64,000 nucleotides of DNA from Streptomyces sp. NBC_00448 (GCF_036014115.1 NZ_CP107913.1:1426001-1490000), one strand, 5' to 3'; positions 54,643-64,000 are shown, numbered from the stretch's first letter. The notes: generated by a model not told the origin, from the letters alone. Numbers and translations: made by a program.

Positions 54643-54676
54643 GGGCGCCCACCCCCGGTTCGGGGGGTGGGCGCCC
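54643..54676. terminator. Strong terminator after the PRC-barrel gene
   Basis: GGGCGCCCACCCCC (54643-54656), 6-base loop, and its perfect complement (54663-54676): a 14-bp stem 24 bp beyond the stop. Confidence 0.85.
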
Positions 54677-54699
54677 GGGCTTGACGCGAGGGGCGGCTG

Positions 54700-55671
54700 T
54701 CAGGTCAGGCCCTCCTCGTCGGTGGACTTGGTGGCGCGTTCGGTGCCGGGCTCGCCGCTCATCTCGGACTCGATCCGCTCCTTGCGGACCCTGCCGTGCA
54801 CCTTGCGCTGCTCGGTGTGCTCCTCGACGCGCATCCGCACGCGCTCCTTCGGCACGACCTCGGTCTCGACCACGGCCTTGTCCTCGTGGAGGGTGACGAC
54901 CCGCTCGGCCTCGCTGATGTCGCCGGCGCGGGCGTCGCGGTCCGCCTCGGTGATCGGCATCCGCTCGAGCCGGACCTCCTCGTGGGCGATCGGTACGGTC
55001 TGCTCGACCTCCTCGACGTCGACGTACTTGTGCAGCCGTGCCCGGCCGCTCGTCTGGCGCTCGACCCTGACGTGCATCTCCTCTTCGGAGCGGGTCATCG
55101 CCTCGTCGGTGTCCATGGCCCGCGCGTCCCCGGAGCCGAGCCGCTCGGCCGCTCCGGTGCGGCCGGCCGCGTAGGCGGCGGTGCCGGTGCCCGCCTCGCT
55201 GCCGGACATCTCCGTGTCGGTGGCCTTCGCGGTCGCGGCGCCCGAGTCCGCCGTGTCCCCGCGTGCCTGCCGGCCCCGGCCCGCGGCACCGGCCGCCCCG
55301 GCCATGCCACCGGCCGCCGCGGCCTTCTCCCCGGTGTCGCCCGAGCCGCTCCGCGTCTCCAGGCCGTAGTAGCGGTACAGGTGCCGCTCCTCCTCAGCGG
55401 ACAGGTGGCCACCGGAGTCCACGTCCACGTTGGGCGCGCCCTTGACCTTGTCCTTCTCGTACGGCACCTCGACGTGGTCCTGCACGATCTTCGCGGCGCG
55501 GGTCGGCACGAACGTCTCGTTGTTGCCGAAGAAGCCGGTTTTGACCGTCACCCATTCCGGAAGGCCGGTGGCGTCGTCCAGGTACATGTGCTTGGCATCG
55601 CCGATCTTCTTCCCCTGAGTGTCATGGACGGGATGGCCCACGACTTGGGGAATCTGCTCGCGCGTGATCAT
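54700..55671 (-). CDS. PRC-barrel and DUF2382 stress protein
   Basis: The 323-residue protein has an N-terminal PRC-barrel (QIPQVVGHPVHDTQGKKIGD, TGLPEWVTVKTGFFG) followed by a long Ala/Gly/Ser-rich spacer. A C-terminal DUF2382 domain reads RTSEEEMHVRVERQ-like sequence, then HKYVDVEEVEQTVPIAHEEV and VVPKERVRMRVEEHTEQRKV. Such proteins are induced by osmotic and general stress in actinobacteria. A sigma-B-type promoter upstream agrees. Highly charged and probably cytoplasmic. Confidence 0.9.
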   Translation of the reverse strand: MITREQIPQVVGHPVHDTQGKKIGDAKHMYLDDATGLPEWVTVKTGFFGNNETFVPTRAAKIVQDHVEVPYEKDKVKGAPNVDVDSGGHLSAEEERHLYRYYGLETRSGSGDTGEKAAAAGGMAGAAGAAGRGRQARGDTADSGAATAKATDTEMSGSEAGTGTAAYAAGRTGAAERLGSGDARAMDTDEAMTRSEEEMHVRVERQTSGRARLHKYVDVEEVEQTVPIAHEEVRLERMPITEADRDARAGDISEAERVVTLHEDKAVVETEVVPKERVRMRVEEHTEQRKVHGRVRKERIESEMSGEPGTERATKSTDEEGLT

Positions 55672-55721
55672 GTCGCCTCCTCGGGCTGCCGGGGCCGTTT
55701 TCCCGGCCTCACTTCACCGCG

Positions 55722-55745
55722 TTACCCCATTGGGACGGGCAAAAC
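55722..55745 (-). promoter_or_regulatory. Sigma-B-like stress promoter
   Basis: On the minus strand GTTT (55745-55742), 14 bases, then GGGTAA (55727-55722) resembles the Streptomyces general-stress consensus GnnT-N14-16-GGGTA(T/C), with one mismatch in the last position. It lies about 50 bp upstream of the PRC-barrel gene. Downstream bases 55830-55925 hold imperfect GCCCGGGGTTC repeats with no assigned role. Confidence 0.6.
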
Positions 55746-55900
55746 ATATCCACTCATCCCAATAGGGACATTCCGGGGCGGGATTCGGGCGCCGAGCGGG
55801 CTCTCAGGAAGGGCTCGGAGAGCTCGGAATCCCGGGGGCCCGGGGCCGAGAAGCGGCCCGGGGTTCAGCAGGAGCCCGGGGTTCGGGAAGGGCCCGCGGC

Positions 55901-56356
55901 TCAGGAGGGGCCCGCGGCACCGTAGCGGCGCAGCAGCGGGGAGAGCACCAGCACGGAGCGGGTCCGGCTGACGAACGGCTCCCCCGCGATCCGCTCCAGC
56001 ACCTGCTCGAAGTGGCGCACATCGGCGGCGAAGACCTGCACCACCGCGTCCGCGTCGCCCGTCACGGTCGACGCGGACGCCACCTCCGGATAGCGCGCCA
56101 GGCCGCGCCGGATGTCCGCGGGCGACGTGTTGTGTCGGCAGTACAGCTCCACCAGCGCCTCGGTCTGCCAGCCGAGCGCCGCGGGGTCCACCCGTACGGT
56201 GAACCCCGTGATCGCGCCCGCCGCCAGCAGCCGGTCCACCCGCCGTTTCACCGCGGGTGCCGACAGCCCCACCTCGGAGCCGATGTCCGCATAGGAGCGC
56301 CGCGCGTCGGCGGCCAGGGCGTGCACGATCCGTTCGTCGATCTCATTGAGCGCCAC
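55901..56356 (-). CDS. Lrp/AsnC-family transcriptional regulator
   Basis: The GTG start gives VALNEIDERIVHALAADARR. The 151-residue protein has the AsnC helix-turn-helix (SYADIGSEVGLSAPAVKRRV, DRLLAAGAI) and a RAM domain (ALVELYCRHNTSPADIRRGL, ASASTVTGDADAVVQVFAAD). It is downstream of guaB1 by 85 bp and upstream of nothing on its strand. A nearby lysine-degradation pair makes an amino-acid-responsive role plausible, but the target is not shown. Confidence 0.92.
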   Translation of the reverse strand: MALNEIDERIVHALAADARRSYADIGSEVGLSAPAVKRRVDRLLAAGAITGFTVRVDPAALGWQTEALVELYCRHNTSPADIRRGLARYPEVASASTVTGDADAVVQVFAADVRHFEQVLERIAGEPFVSRTRSVLVLSPLLRRYGAAGPS

Positions 56357-56441
56357 AGCGGGAGTGTGCCACGGCGCTCCCTGTCCCCCGGGCCGCCGGG
56401 TCCGGTCGGCGACGGCACCGGCAGCCCTGCGACCAGCGGCG

Positions 56442-57968
<1,527 letters not shown>

Positions 57969-58093
57969 TCATCCCCGAAATCCGCTGGTCGCGGGACCCG
58001 GCGGAGGTGCCTTCGTCGGTTTGCCCGATTCCCCGCGGTGTCGTTTTGTGGCTTTCTCCGAAGATCTCCCGGGGGCGCCAGGAGTTCCCCGTC

Positions 58094-59338
58094 TCACCCG
58101 GCGCTCCCGGACCGCCGGAGGGCCGGCGCCGTGCGGAGCAGGCACTCGTCGGCGCCGGGCGCGCCCAGCAGGCACAGGCCGACGGGAAGGCCGCCGACCC
58201 GGGCGACGGGGAGGGTGAGGGCCGGCAGACCGCCCAGCCCGGCCACGCAGGTCAGGGCGAGCAGGGCGGCACGGTCGCCCGAGGCGGGGACGGAGGTGCC
58301 GTAGGGCGGAGCGGGGGTGGGGGTCGCGGGAATCGCCAGGATCGCGCCGTCGAGGCGGTGGTGCAGCCAGGAGGCCAGCCGGGCCACGGTGGCGCGGGCC
58401 GCGGCCTCGGCCTCCGGGGTCACGCGCTCGGCCCGGGCGAGCCGCTCGGCGACGTGGGGTCCGAAGACGGGCCGGGCGCGGCCCACCCACGGGCCGTGCG
58501 CGCGCCACACCTCCGCCGCCTGGACCAGGGTGAAGGCGTCCCGGGCGTCCGCATGGGCGCACGGGGCACCGTCCGAGAACAGCGGTGCCGCGTCCATCGG
58601 GACGCCGAGCGCCCGTCCGAGACGGTCCGCGCGGGGGCGCAGCGCGGCGCGGACACCGTCGGCGGCGCACCCCCACAGGTCGGCGGGGACCAGGACGCGC
58701 CGCGCCGGCCGGTCGTCGCGGGGGGTGCCGGCGAGGAGCGCCGCGGCGGCCTCGGTGAGCAGCGGCAGGGTCCGGGTGAGCAGCGCCGGGGTGTCGAACG
58801 ACGGCGCCAGGGGCGCGATGCCCCGACGGTCGGCGCGCGCGTGGGTGGGGCGCAGCCCGTACAGGCCGCAGTACGAGGCGGGCACCCGGATCGAGCCCGC
58901 CGTGTCGGTGCCGAGCCCGACGTCGGCGAGGCCGCCGGCGACGGCCGCCGCGGTGCCGCTGGAGCTGCCTCCGGTCAGCCGGCCCGGTGCGGCGGGGTTG
59001 GCGGGGGTGCCGTAGTGGGCGTTGGTGCCGCCGAGGCTGTAGGCGAGTTCGTCGGTGTGGGTCTTGCCGGCGTACCGGGCGCCCGCGGACAGCAGGCGCG
59101 CGACGGCGGCGGCGTGCGCGGGGGCCGGCGCCGCGGCGGCGAGCAGCAGCGGGTGGCCGCTGCCGGTGGGCGCGCCCTGGACGTCGATGACGTCCTTGAC
59201 CGCGAGCCGTGCCCCGGCGAGCGCGACCGGTTCGTCCCGGTCGGCGTGGTGGGCGGTGCCGGCGGCGGGGACCTCGGCCGGGGCGGTGTCCGACGGGAGC
59301 CAGGGCACGAACGGGGCGATCAGCGGTGCGGGCGTCAT
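58094..59338 (-). CDS. Amidase (amidase-signature family, AtzF/GatA-like)
   Basis: The 414-residue enzyme has the Ser-cisSer-Lys triad: Lys in RLAVKDVIDVQGAPTGSG, the Gly/Ser loop in TGGSSSGTAAAVAGGLADV and the nucleophile region GLGTDTAGSIRVPASYCGLY. It ends GGLPVGLCLLGAPGADECLL. It hydrolyses an amide or allophanate-like urea derivative. Its ATG overlaps the upstream formamidase stop as ATGA. Length is that of short amidases without a C-terminal extra domain. Confidence 0.93.
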   Translation of the reverse strand: MTPAPLIAPFVPWLPSDTAPAEVPAAGTAHHADRDEPVALAGARLAVKDVIDVQGAPTGSGHPLLLAAAAPAPAHAAAVARLLSAGARYAGKTHTDELAYSLGGTNAHYGTPANPAAPGRLTGGSSSGTAAAVAGGLADVGLGTDTAGSIRVPASYCGLYGLRPTHARADRRGIAPLAPSFDTPALLTRTLPLLTEAAAALLAGTPRDDRPARRVLVPADLWGCAADGVRAALRPRADRLGRALGVPMDAAPLFSDGAPCAHADARDAFTLVQAAEVWRAHGPWVGRARPVFGPHVAERLARAERVTPEAEAAARATVARLASWLHHRLDGAILAIPATPTPAPPYGTSVPASGDRAALLALTCVAGLGGLPALTLPVARVGGLPVGLCLLGAPGADECLLRTAPALRRSGSAG

Positions 59339-60468
59339 GCGGGTATCGTCCCCGCGCCGGGGCCGGACGGCCCGGTGAGCAGGGGCGCCAGGTCGGCCTT
59401 CGGCAGGCAGATGTGGACGCCCTTCACGTCGTCCACGACCTGGGAGATCCGCACGTCGACCGCGGCGCTGAGGTAGGCCAGCGCGACCGGGGCGGGCAGC
59501 GCGCACCGCTCGGCGAGATACCCGAGCGCGGCGCGGGTCGCCTTGCGGACCGCCTCGTCCAGGTCGGTGTCCAGGCCGGTGACGAGGTGGTGCCCGGCGG
59601 TCTCGGCGTACGGCCCGGCCAGGCGCGCGGCCAGCCGGCGGATGGCCGGGTCGGAGTGCAGGACGAGCCGTACGGTCGCGCGCAGCGGTGCCTCGAAGGC
59701 GGTGAGGGCGACCTCGCCGTCGCCCTGGGAGAAGTGCGGGTCGCCCGCGTAGAACAGGGCGTCGGGCACCTGCACGGGCAGGAACAGCCGGGCGCCCTCG
59801 GTGAGCAGGCGGATGTCCAGGTTGCCGCCGTGCGGGCCCGGCGGCACCGAGTGCACGGGCCGCTCGGTCGCGGCGGCGACGCCCATGATGCCGAGGAACG
59901 GCCCGAGGGGGAACCGCACGGCGCGGCCGTCGCCGACCGGGAGCCGGCCCAGGCCGTCGTCGTCCACGTGCGCGACGAGGCTGACGGTCGGCACCGGCGC
60001 GCCCTCGGGGTGGCCGGGCGGCGGCGCCGGGTACTCGCCGGGCAGCGCGCCCCGGCCGTGCCGGTTGCTGATCACGCCGTACGCGGTGCGCCGCCGCAGC
60101 CGCAGCACCTCCACCTCCAGGACGTCGCCGGGCCGGGCGCCGGCGACGGCCACCGGACCGGTGACCACGTGCGGGCCGCGCCGGGCCGGGTCGAACGGCT
60201 GTGCGGTGGCGGCGAGTTCGGCCGCGTCCCGCAGGACCCGGCCGGCCGGGATGCCCGCGGCGGCGAAGAAGGCGGCCGGGTCCGCGCCCTGGTCCGGGAG
60301 GATGCCCTCGTGGCTGAGAGTGTCCAGGCACAGCGCGGTGCCCGGCGCGACGGTCAGGACGGGGCGGCTCGCGGCGTTCGGCAGCAGGCCCCAGCAGGTC
60401 GACTTCCGGTCCGCGGCGAGATACACCGAGCCGTCGGTCCCGCCCTCGTACGGCTGAAGTACGCTCAT
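59335..60468 (-). CDS. Acetamidase/formamidase family protein
   Basis: The 377-residue protein has ARPGDVLEVEVLRLRRRTAY, GPFLGIMGVAAATERPVHSV, PGPHGGNLDIRLLTEGARLF and PVQVPDALFYAGDPHFSQGDG. These are metal-ligand and loop sequences of the FmdA/AmdA family (PF03069). It should release ammonia from formamide, acetamide or a related small amide. First gene of a coupled pair and divergent from the GntR regulator across 70 bp; an ATG six codons upstream is an alternative start. Confidence 0.92.
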   Translation of the reverse strand: MSVLQPYEGGTDGSVYLAADRKSTCWGLLPNAASRPVLTVAPGTALCLDTLSHEGILPDQGADPAAFFAAAGIPAGRVLRDAAELAATAQPFDPARRGPHVVTGPVAVAGARPGDVLEVEVLRLRRRTAYGVISNRHGRGALPGEYPAPPPGHPEGAPVPTVSLVAHVDDDGLGRLPVGDGRAVRFPLGPFLGIMGVAAATERPVHSVPPGPHGGNLDIRLLTEGARLFLPVQVPDALFYAGDPHFSQGDGEVALTAFEAPLRATVRLVLHSDPAIRRLAARLAGPYAETAGHHLVTGLDTDLDEAVRKATRAALGYLAERCALPAPVALAYLSAAVDVRISQVVDDVKGVHICLPKADLAPLLTGPSGPGAGTIPA

Positions 60469-60479
60469 GGCCGGGGACC

Positions 60480-60490
60480 TTTGCATACAA
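60480..60490. promoter_or_regulatory. Candidate GntR operator, site 1
   Basis: TTTGCATACAA, a near-palindrome, lies in the 70-bp gap between the formamidase and gntR starts. It matches TTTGTATACAC upstream of the amidohydrolase at 9 of 11 positions. FCD-class GntR proteins typically bind TTGTATACAA-like sites. Confidence 0.65.
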
Positions 60491-60538
60491 CTGTTACACG
60501 TCGGTTAACGCAGCGGCGGAGACGGGAGAGGCGGCCGG

Positions 60539-61201
60539 ATGACCGAGCGGAGTGCGGTGCGGCGGCGCGACACCACGCAGACGGTGTGCGCGGCGATCAG
60601 GGCGGACGTCGTCGGCCACGTGTTCGCGCCCGGCGAGCGGTTGACCGAGGAGGGGCTGGCGACGCGCTACCGGGTCTCGCGCATCCCGGTCCGGGAGGCG
60701 CTGCGCACCCTGGAGTCGGAGGGCTTCGTCCACTCGCGGCCGTACGCGGGCACCTTCGTGGCGGAGTTGAGCGAGGCCGAGGCGGAGGACCTGCTCGGTA
60801 TAAGGCTGTTGATGGAGCCCTTCGGCGCGGAGCGGGCGGCGCTGCGCCGCACACCCGTACAACTCGCCACCCTGGAACTGCTGATCGCCGAGGCCCGTGA
60901 GGCGCTGGCGGCCGGATCGGCGGTCGGGCCGGCCGGACTGGCCGCCCTCAACACCCGCTTCCACCAGGTGCTCGCGGAGGCGTCGGGGAGCCCGACGCTC
61001 GCCGCTCTCGTGGCGCAGCTCGGCTACAAGATCTCGTGGGTGTATTCACTCGGCCTTCCCCGGCGGGCGGCGGAGTCCTGGGACGAGCACGAGGGCATCG
61101 TCCGGGCGCTGCGCGACCGCGAACCCGAGCAGGCCCGGGAGCGGGTCGCCGAGCACATCCGGAAGGCGCAGGCGGCGTACCGCCTGCGGCGGCGCACCTG
61201 A
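60539..61201 (+). CDS. GntR-family regulator, FadR/FCD subfamily
   Basis: The 220-residue protein has an N-terminal winged helix (QTVCAAIRADVVGHVFAPGE, RLTEEGLATRYRVSRIPVRE, ALRTLESEGFVHSRPYAGTF) and an all-helical FCD ligand domain with metal-type residues: RLLMEPFGAERAALRR, NTRFHQVLAEASGSPTLAAL, WDEHEGIVRALRDREPEQAR. It is central to the amide-catabolism cluster and is flanked by matching boxes, so it is the probable local repressor. Confidence 0.94.
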   Translation: MTERSAVRRRDTTQTVCAAIRADVVGHVFAPGERLTEEGLATRYRVSRIPVREALRTLESEGFVHSRPYAGTFVAELSEAEAEDLLGIRLLMEPFGAERAALRRTPVQLATLELLIAEAREALAAGSAVGPAGLAALNTRFHQVLAEASGSPTLAALVAQLGYKISWVYSLGLPRRAAESWDEHEGIVRALRDREPEQARERVAEHIRKAQAAYRLRRRT

Positions 61202-61248
61202 TCCTGCCCGCGTCCTGGACCGGCGCGGCCCGCCCGAGCCGATCGCGT

Positions 61249-61284
61249 CCACCCGGCGCTGCCGCCACCGCGCGCGCCGGGTGG
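61249..61284. terminator. Terminator after gntR
   Basis: CCACCCGGCGC (61249-61259), 14-base loop, and its perfect complement (61274-61284) form an 11-bp stem 48 bp beyond the gntR stop. It separates gntR from the amidohydrolase promoter. Confidence 0.7.
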
Positions 61285-61340
61285 AGAGGACACGGAAACA
61301 CGGCCGTCATCGAAGTGCACCGAACCGTGTAATCAGCCAT

Positions 61341-61350
61341 TTGTATACAC
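61341..61350. promoter_or_regulatory. Candidate GntR operator, site 2
   Basis: TTGTATACAC, 48 bp upstream of the amidohydrolase start, is the counterpart of site 1 at 60480-60490. Confidence 0.65.
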
Positions 61351-61398
61351 CTTCCAGGAGCCCGAATCCGCTGCCGCGGAACCCGGAAGGAGCGTCCC

Positions 61399-62670
61399 GT
61401 GTTCGACCTCGTACTGCGTCGCGCGAAGATCGCCGAAAGAGAAGACCTCGTGGACATCGCGGTCGCGGGCGGCCTGATCACGGCGGTGGGCGCGATACCC
61501 GCGGACGCCGCCGCGGCGGAGACGATCGACTGCGACGGTCTCGTGGTGCTGCCCGGCCTGATCGAAGCCCATCTGCACCTGGACAAGGCCCTGCTGGACC
61601 GGGACCGCCCCAACCTGGCGGGCACCCTCGCCGGCGCGATCGAGGTCACCGGCGCGCTCAAGCGGGACTTCACCCCGCAGTCGGTACGGGCCCGCGCCGA
61701 GCGGGTGCTGCGGTGGGCGGTGGCGAACGGCACCACGCTGATCCGGGCGCACCCCGACGTGGACCCGCTGGCGGGCCTGACCGGCCTGGACGTGATGCTG
61801 GAACTGCGCGAGTCGTACCGGCACCTGGTGGACCTCCAGGTCGTGGCGTTCCCCCAGGAGGGCATCGAACGGGCCCCGGGTACATACGCGTTGCTGCGCG
61901 AGTCGCTGCTGCGCGGGGCGGACGTGGTGGGCGGCTGCGCGTACAACGAGGGCGACCTCGACGCGTGCCGACGGCACATCGACACCGTGTTCGCGCTGGC
62001 CGCCGAGTTCCGGGTGCCGGCCGACCTGCACGCCGACTTCGCCGACGACGCGGGCGACGCCCGCTTCGCGCTGGCCGAGGCCGTCGCCGACGCGACCGAA
62101 CAGCACGGCATGGCCGGCCGGGTGACGCTCGGCCACGTCACCTCACTCGCCGGCCGACCGCCGGCCGAGCGCGCCCGGGTGATCGCCCGCCTCGCCGAGG
62201 CCGGCGTCGCGGTGGTCGCGCTGCCCGCCACCGACCTGCACCTGGGCGGCCGCACCGACCCCCAGGCCGTACGCCGAGGCGTCACCCCGGTCCGCGAACT
62301 GCTCGACGGGGGCGTGCTGACCGGCTTCGCCTCGAACAACATCCGCAACGCCTTCACCCCGTTCGGCAACGCCGACCTGCTCGACATCGGCCTGCTGCTG
62401 GCGCAGACCTGCCACATGGGCAGCCCCGCCGACACCGAGCGCATCCTGCGGATGGCCACCACCGACGCCGCCCGGATCACCGGCACCGACGCGGACTACG
62501 GGCTGCGGCCCGGCGCCCGCGCCGACCTCGTGGTGCTCGGCACCCGGCGCCGCGAGGACGCCCTCACCGACCGCCCGGACCGGCGCTACGTCGTCAAGCG
62601 CGGCCGGATCGTGGCCCGCACCACCCGCACCAGCGAAGTCCTCGACGCGCGGGTGCCGCAGGCCGTCTGA
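61399..62670 (+). CDS. Cytosine deaminase-like amidohydrolase
   Basis: The GTG start follows GGAAGGAG. The 423-residue enzyme belongs to the cytosine-deaminase/AtzC branch of the amidohydrolase superfamily. It has MFDLVLRRAKIAER, the HxH in VLPGLIEAHLHLDKALLDRD, His in VPADLHADFADDA, GRVTLGHVTSLAG and TGFASNNIRNAFTPFGNADL, where the usual metal/proton-shuttle Asp of SDN motifs is replaced by SNN. It probably deaminates or opens an N-heterocycle or ureide. First of three rightward genes, with 199 bp to the DUF1097 gene. Confidence 0.9.
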   Translation: MFDLVLRRAKIAEREDLVDIAVAGGLITAVGAIPADAAAAETIDCDGLVVLPGLIEAHLHLDKALLDRDRPNLAGTLAGAIEVTGALKRDFTPQSVRARAERVLRWAVANGTTLIRAHPDVDPLAGLTGLDVMLELRESYRHLVDLQVVAFPQEGIERAPGTYALLRESLLRGADVVGGCAYNEGDLDACRRHIDTVFALAAEFRVPADLHADFADDAGDARFALAEAVADATEQHGMAGRVTLGHVTSLAGRPPAERARVIARLAEAGVAVVALPATDLHLGGRTDPQAVRRGVTPVRELLDGGVLTGFASNNIRNAFTPFGNADLLDIGLLLAQTCHMGSPADTERILRMATTDAARITGTDADYGLRPGARADLVVLGTRRREDALTDRPDRRYVVKRGRIVARTTRTSEVLDARVPQAV

Positions 62671-62869
62671 CCTCCCGTCCGACCGTCCCTCCGCCGCCTC
62701 CGCCCCTCCGCCCCTCCCCCTCCGCGCTCTCTCCGCCCGCCGCGCGCCCGCGCCGCCGCCCGGTGGCTCCCCTCGCTCGCGCCGGGACCTCACCGCACCG
62801 CGTCCCACCTCACCACGTCACCGCACCGCAGCCCTCCTCACCCCGACCGCATCCCGCCAGGAGCCCGCC

Positions 62870-63454
62870 ATGCGCGAACGCGTCCCGCACGAGATCGCCG
62901 CCTCCGTACTCGCCGCCACCACCGCCTTCGTCGGCGGCACCGCCCTGAACCTGCCGCCGTGGGCGATCTTCGTCTCCTGGGCCGGGCTGCACCTGATGGG
63001 CCCGCTCAGCCTGGCCAACGCCGCACGGCTCTGGGCCGCGATGCCGGTGGGCTCGGCGTTCGCGCTCGCCATCGTGCTGGCCGACCAGCACCTCGGGCCG
63101 CACGTGGACAACGGCCGCTGGGCCCAGGACGCGCTGCTCGCCGCGATCATCCTGGTGCTCAACACGGCCCTGATGTACACCGGCCGGCTCCGGGCGACCT
63201 CGCTGGTGCCGGGGATGTTCCTCGGCTTCGCCTCCTACTTCGCCACGTTCTTCGGCGGCTTCGGCTACCACGCGGGAAGCGTCTGGGCGGCCTGGGTGAG
63301 CGTGGTGGCCATGAACGCGCTCGGCCCGGTCTACGCCTACCTCGCCGGCCGGCTCACCTTCGCCCGCGCCGAGCCGGGCGACACCGCGACCGCGACCGCG
63401 GCGCACGCCGCACCGGCCGCCCAGGCCGGCCCGTCCCCCGCACGGGCCCGCTGA
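62870..63454 (+). CDS. DUF1097 family membrane protein
   Basis: The ATG is preceded by AGGAGC. The 194-residue protein has five or six hydrophobic segments (IAASVLAATTAFVGGTAL, WAIFVSWAGLHLMG, ALLAAIILVLNTALMYTG, VPGMFLGFASYFATFFGG, VWAAWVSVVAMNALGPVYAY) as in DUF1097 proteins of unknown function. In this setting it could be a permease or a permease accessory for the compound degraded by the cluster. Ends one base before the next start. Confidence 0.85.
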   Translation: MRERVPHEIAASVLAATTAFVGGTALNLPPWAIFVSWAGLHLMGPLSLANAARLWAAMPVGSAFALAIVLADQHLGPHVDNGRWAQDALLAAIILVLNTALMYTGRLRATSLVPGMFLGFASYFATFFGGFGYHAGSVWAAWVSVVAMNALGPVYAYLAGRLTFARAEPGDTATATAAHAAPAAQAGPSPARAR

Positions 63455-63455
63455 C

Positions 63456-63995
63456 ATGGCCGCCGACGTGCCCGCCCACCCCCCGGGTGCGCGGATCGAC
63501 CACCCCAACGTCGTCGCCGAGGTGACCGCACTCGCCGACGCGTACGAAGACGCGCTGACCGGCAACGACATCCCGGTCCTCGACGCGATGTTCTGGGACG
63601 GCCCGCACACGGTGCGGCTCGGCGCGACGGAGGAGCTGTTCGGCACCGAGGAGATCGCGGCCTTCCGCCGTGGCCGCCCGGCCGCCGGGCTGGACCGGAC
63701 CCGCACCCGAACCGAAGTCACCACCTTCGGCACCGACTTCGCGGTCACCACGACCGTGTTCGTACGCGCCGGCGTCCCGGGGGTGGGCCGGCAGTCCCAG
63801 ACCTGGGTACGGCTCCCCGAGGGCTGGCGGGTCGTGGCCGCCCACGTCTCCCAGCGCCCCGGCGCCGGGACCGACCGGCCCGCGCCCGTGTCCCCGCACC
63901 CGCCCGTACCCGTACACGCCCCACCGTCCCGCGCGCAGCCGCCGCGGGTGTATGCACCGGACCACCCGACCGACGAACAGGGGACCCGACCGTGA
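63456..63995 (+). CDS. AtzH-like (SnoaL-fold, formerly DUF3225) protein
   Basis: The 179-residue protein has HPNVVAEVTALADAYEDALT, MFWDGPHTVRLGATEELFGT and a following beta-rich core ending QSQTWVRLPEGWRVVAAHVS. That is the AtzH/HpxZ family, a small SnoaL-like fold. AtzH removes a carboxylated urea intermediate in cyanuric acid breakdown, and HpxZ accompanies oxalurate/ureide genes. The Pro-rich last 40 residues are unrelated. Its stop overlaps a GTG at 63992 as GTGA. Confidence 0.88.
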   Translation: MAADVPAHPPGARIDHPNVVAEVTALADAYEDALTGNDIPVLDAMFWDGPHTVRLGATEELFGTEEIAAFRRGRPAAGLDRTRTRTEVTTFGTDFAVTTTVFVRAGVPGVGRQSQTWVRLPEGWRVVAAHVSQRPGAGTDRPAPVSPHPPVPVHAPPSRAQPPRVYAPDHPTDEQGTRP

Positions 63996-64000
63996 CCGGA
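63992..64000 (+). CDS. Start of a further gene at the window edge
   Basis: The GTG at 63992 overlaps the AtzH-like stop as GTGA, as at many coupled junctions here. Only three codons (V-T-G) are visible. An amidase (AtzE-like) is the partner expected beside an AtzH-like gene, but this is a guess from gene neighbourhood. Confidence 0.45.

Overview
The window is high-GC actinomycete chromosome, almost certainly Streptomyces or a close relative. The evidence is G/C-biased third positions, many GTG starts, RbpA behind a sigma-R promoter, a c-di-AMP (ydaO-type) riboswitch in front of a LysM/M23 cell-wall hydrolase, an FMN riboswitch-led rib operon with the Streptomyces-type RibM transporter, DasR-like operators at a chitinase gene, SAM-methyltransferases of the DUF574 type, and a Lnt/Ppm1 pair. 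The gene order rbpA-fxsA-ppm1-lnt, later hisG-hisE-ribH-ribBA-ribM-ribE, then ROK-MFS, resembles the core chromosome of model streptomycetes. I recall this order from knowledge of the genus and have not checked it by search.

Layout. 1-4233: the 3' end of a LuxR-type regulator, the riboswitch-controlled LysM/M23 peptidase, a GNAT protein and a uridine-kinase-like protein that has lost its P-loop. 4550-6645: a small membrane protein and an FtsK-like membrane ATPase with a degenerate Walker A. 6643-7612: a 970-bp non-coding repeat structure between two convergent genes, made of five 152-bp tandem units inside a 36-bp inverted repeat. 7610-15095: MocR regulator/YczE membrane protein, rbpA, fxsA, a membrane protein, ppm1 and lnt, then a dispersed repeat. 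15570-23242: amidohydrolase/Lrp/FAD sugar-oxidase operon, a small acidic protein, an acyl-CoA dehydrogenase and a Ser/Thr kinase gene with an apparent frameshift. 23306-31216: PAS-GGDEF-EAL protein coupled to a DUF574 methyltransferase, a DasR-like-controlled chitinase and secreted C39-like protein, and an M24 peptidase. 31406-37070: an intact P-loop kinase, a candidate small RNA, an EccA-like TPR-AAA+ ATPase with a TTA codon, and two CBS/CNNM transporters.

37377-43863 is a tightly coupled biosynthetic stretch: FMN riboswitch, ribD, ribE, ribM, ribBA, ribH, hisE, hisG and a small PH-like membrane protein. Most junctions are 4-base ATGA/GTGA overlaps. 44150-51950 holds a ROK repressor/MFS pair with a clear operator, an alginate-lyase-family protein, an XRE (MmyB-type)/NAD(P) oxidoreductase pair, a cupin and a DUF5995 protein. 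51936-54469 encodes a lysine 2-monooxygenase/5-aminovaleramidase pair (DavBA), a route from L-lysine to 5-aminovalerate. 54700-57881 has a PRC-barrel stress protein behind a sigma-B-like promoter, an Lrp regulator and a CBS-containing GMP reductase (GuaB1 type).

58094 to the right edge is a divergently arranged amide/ureide nitrogen-catabolism cluster: amidase, acetamidase/formamidase, GntR regulator, cytosine-deaminase-like amidohydrolase, DUF1097 membrane protein, AtzH-like protein and the start of another gene. Near-identical TTG(C/T)ATACA boxes lie in both promoter regions, so it looks like one regulon. Its substrate is unknown to me, and it is the best candidate for an undescribed pathway here. 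No CRISPR array, rRNA, convincing tRNA, transposase, prophage or replication origin was seen.
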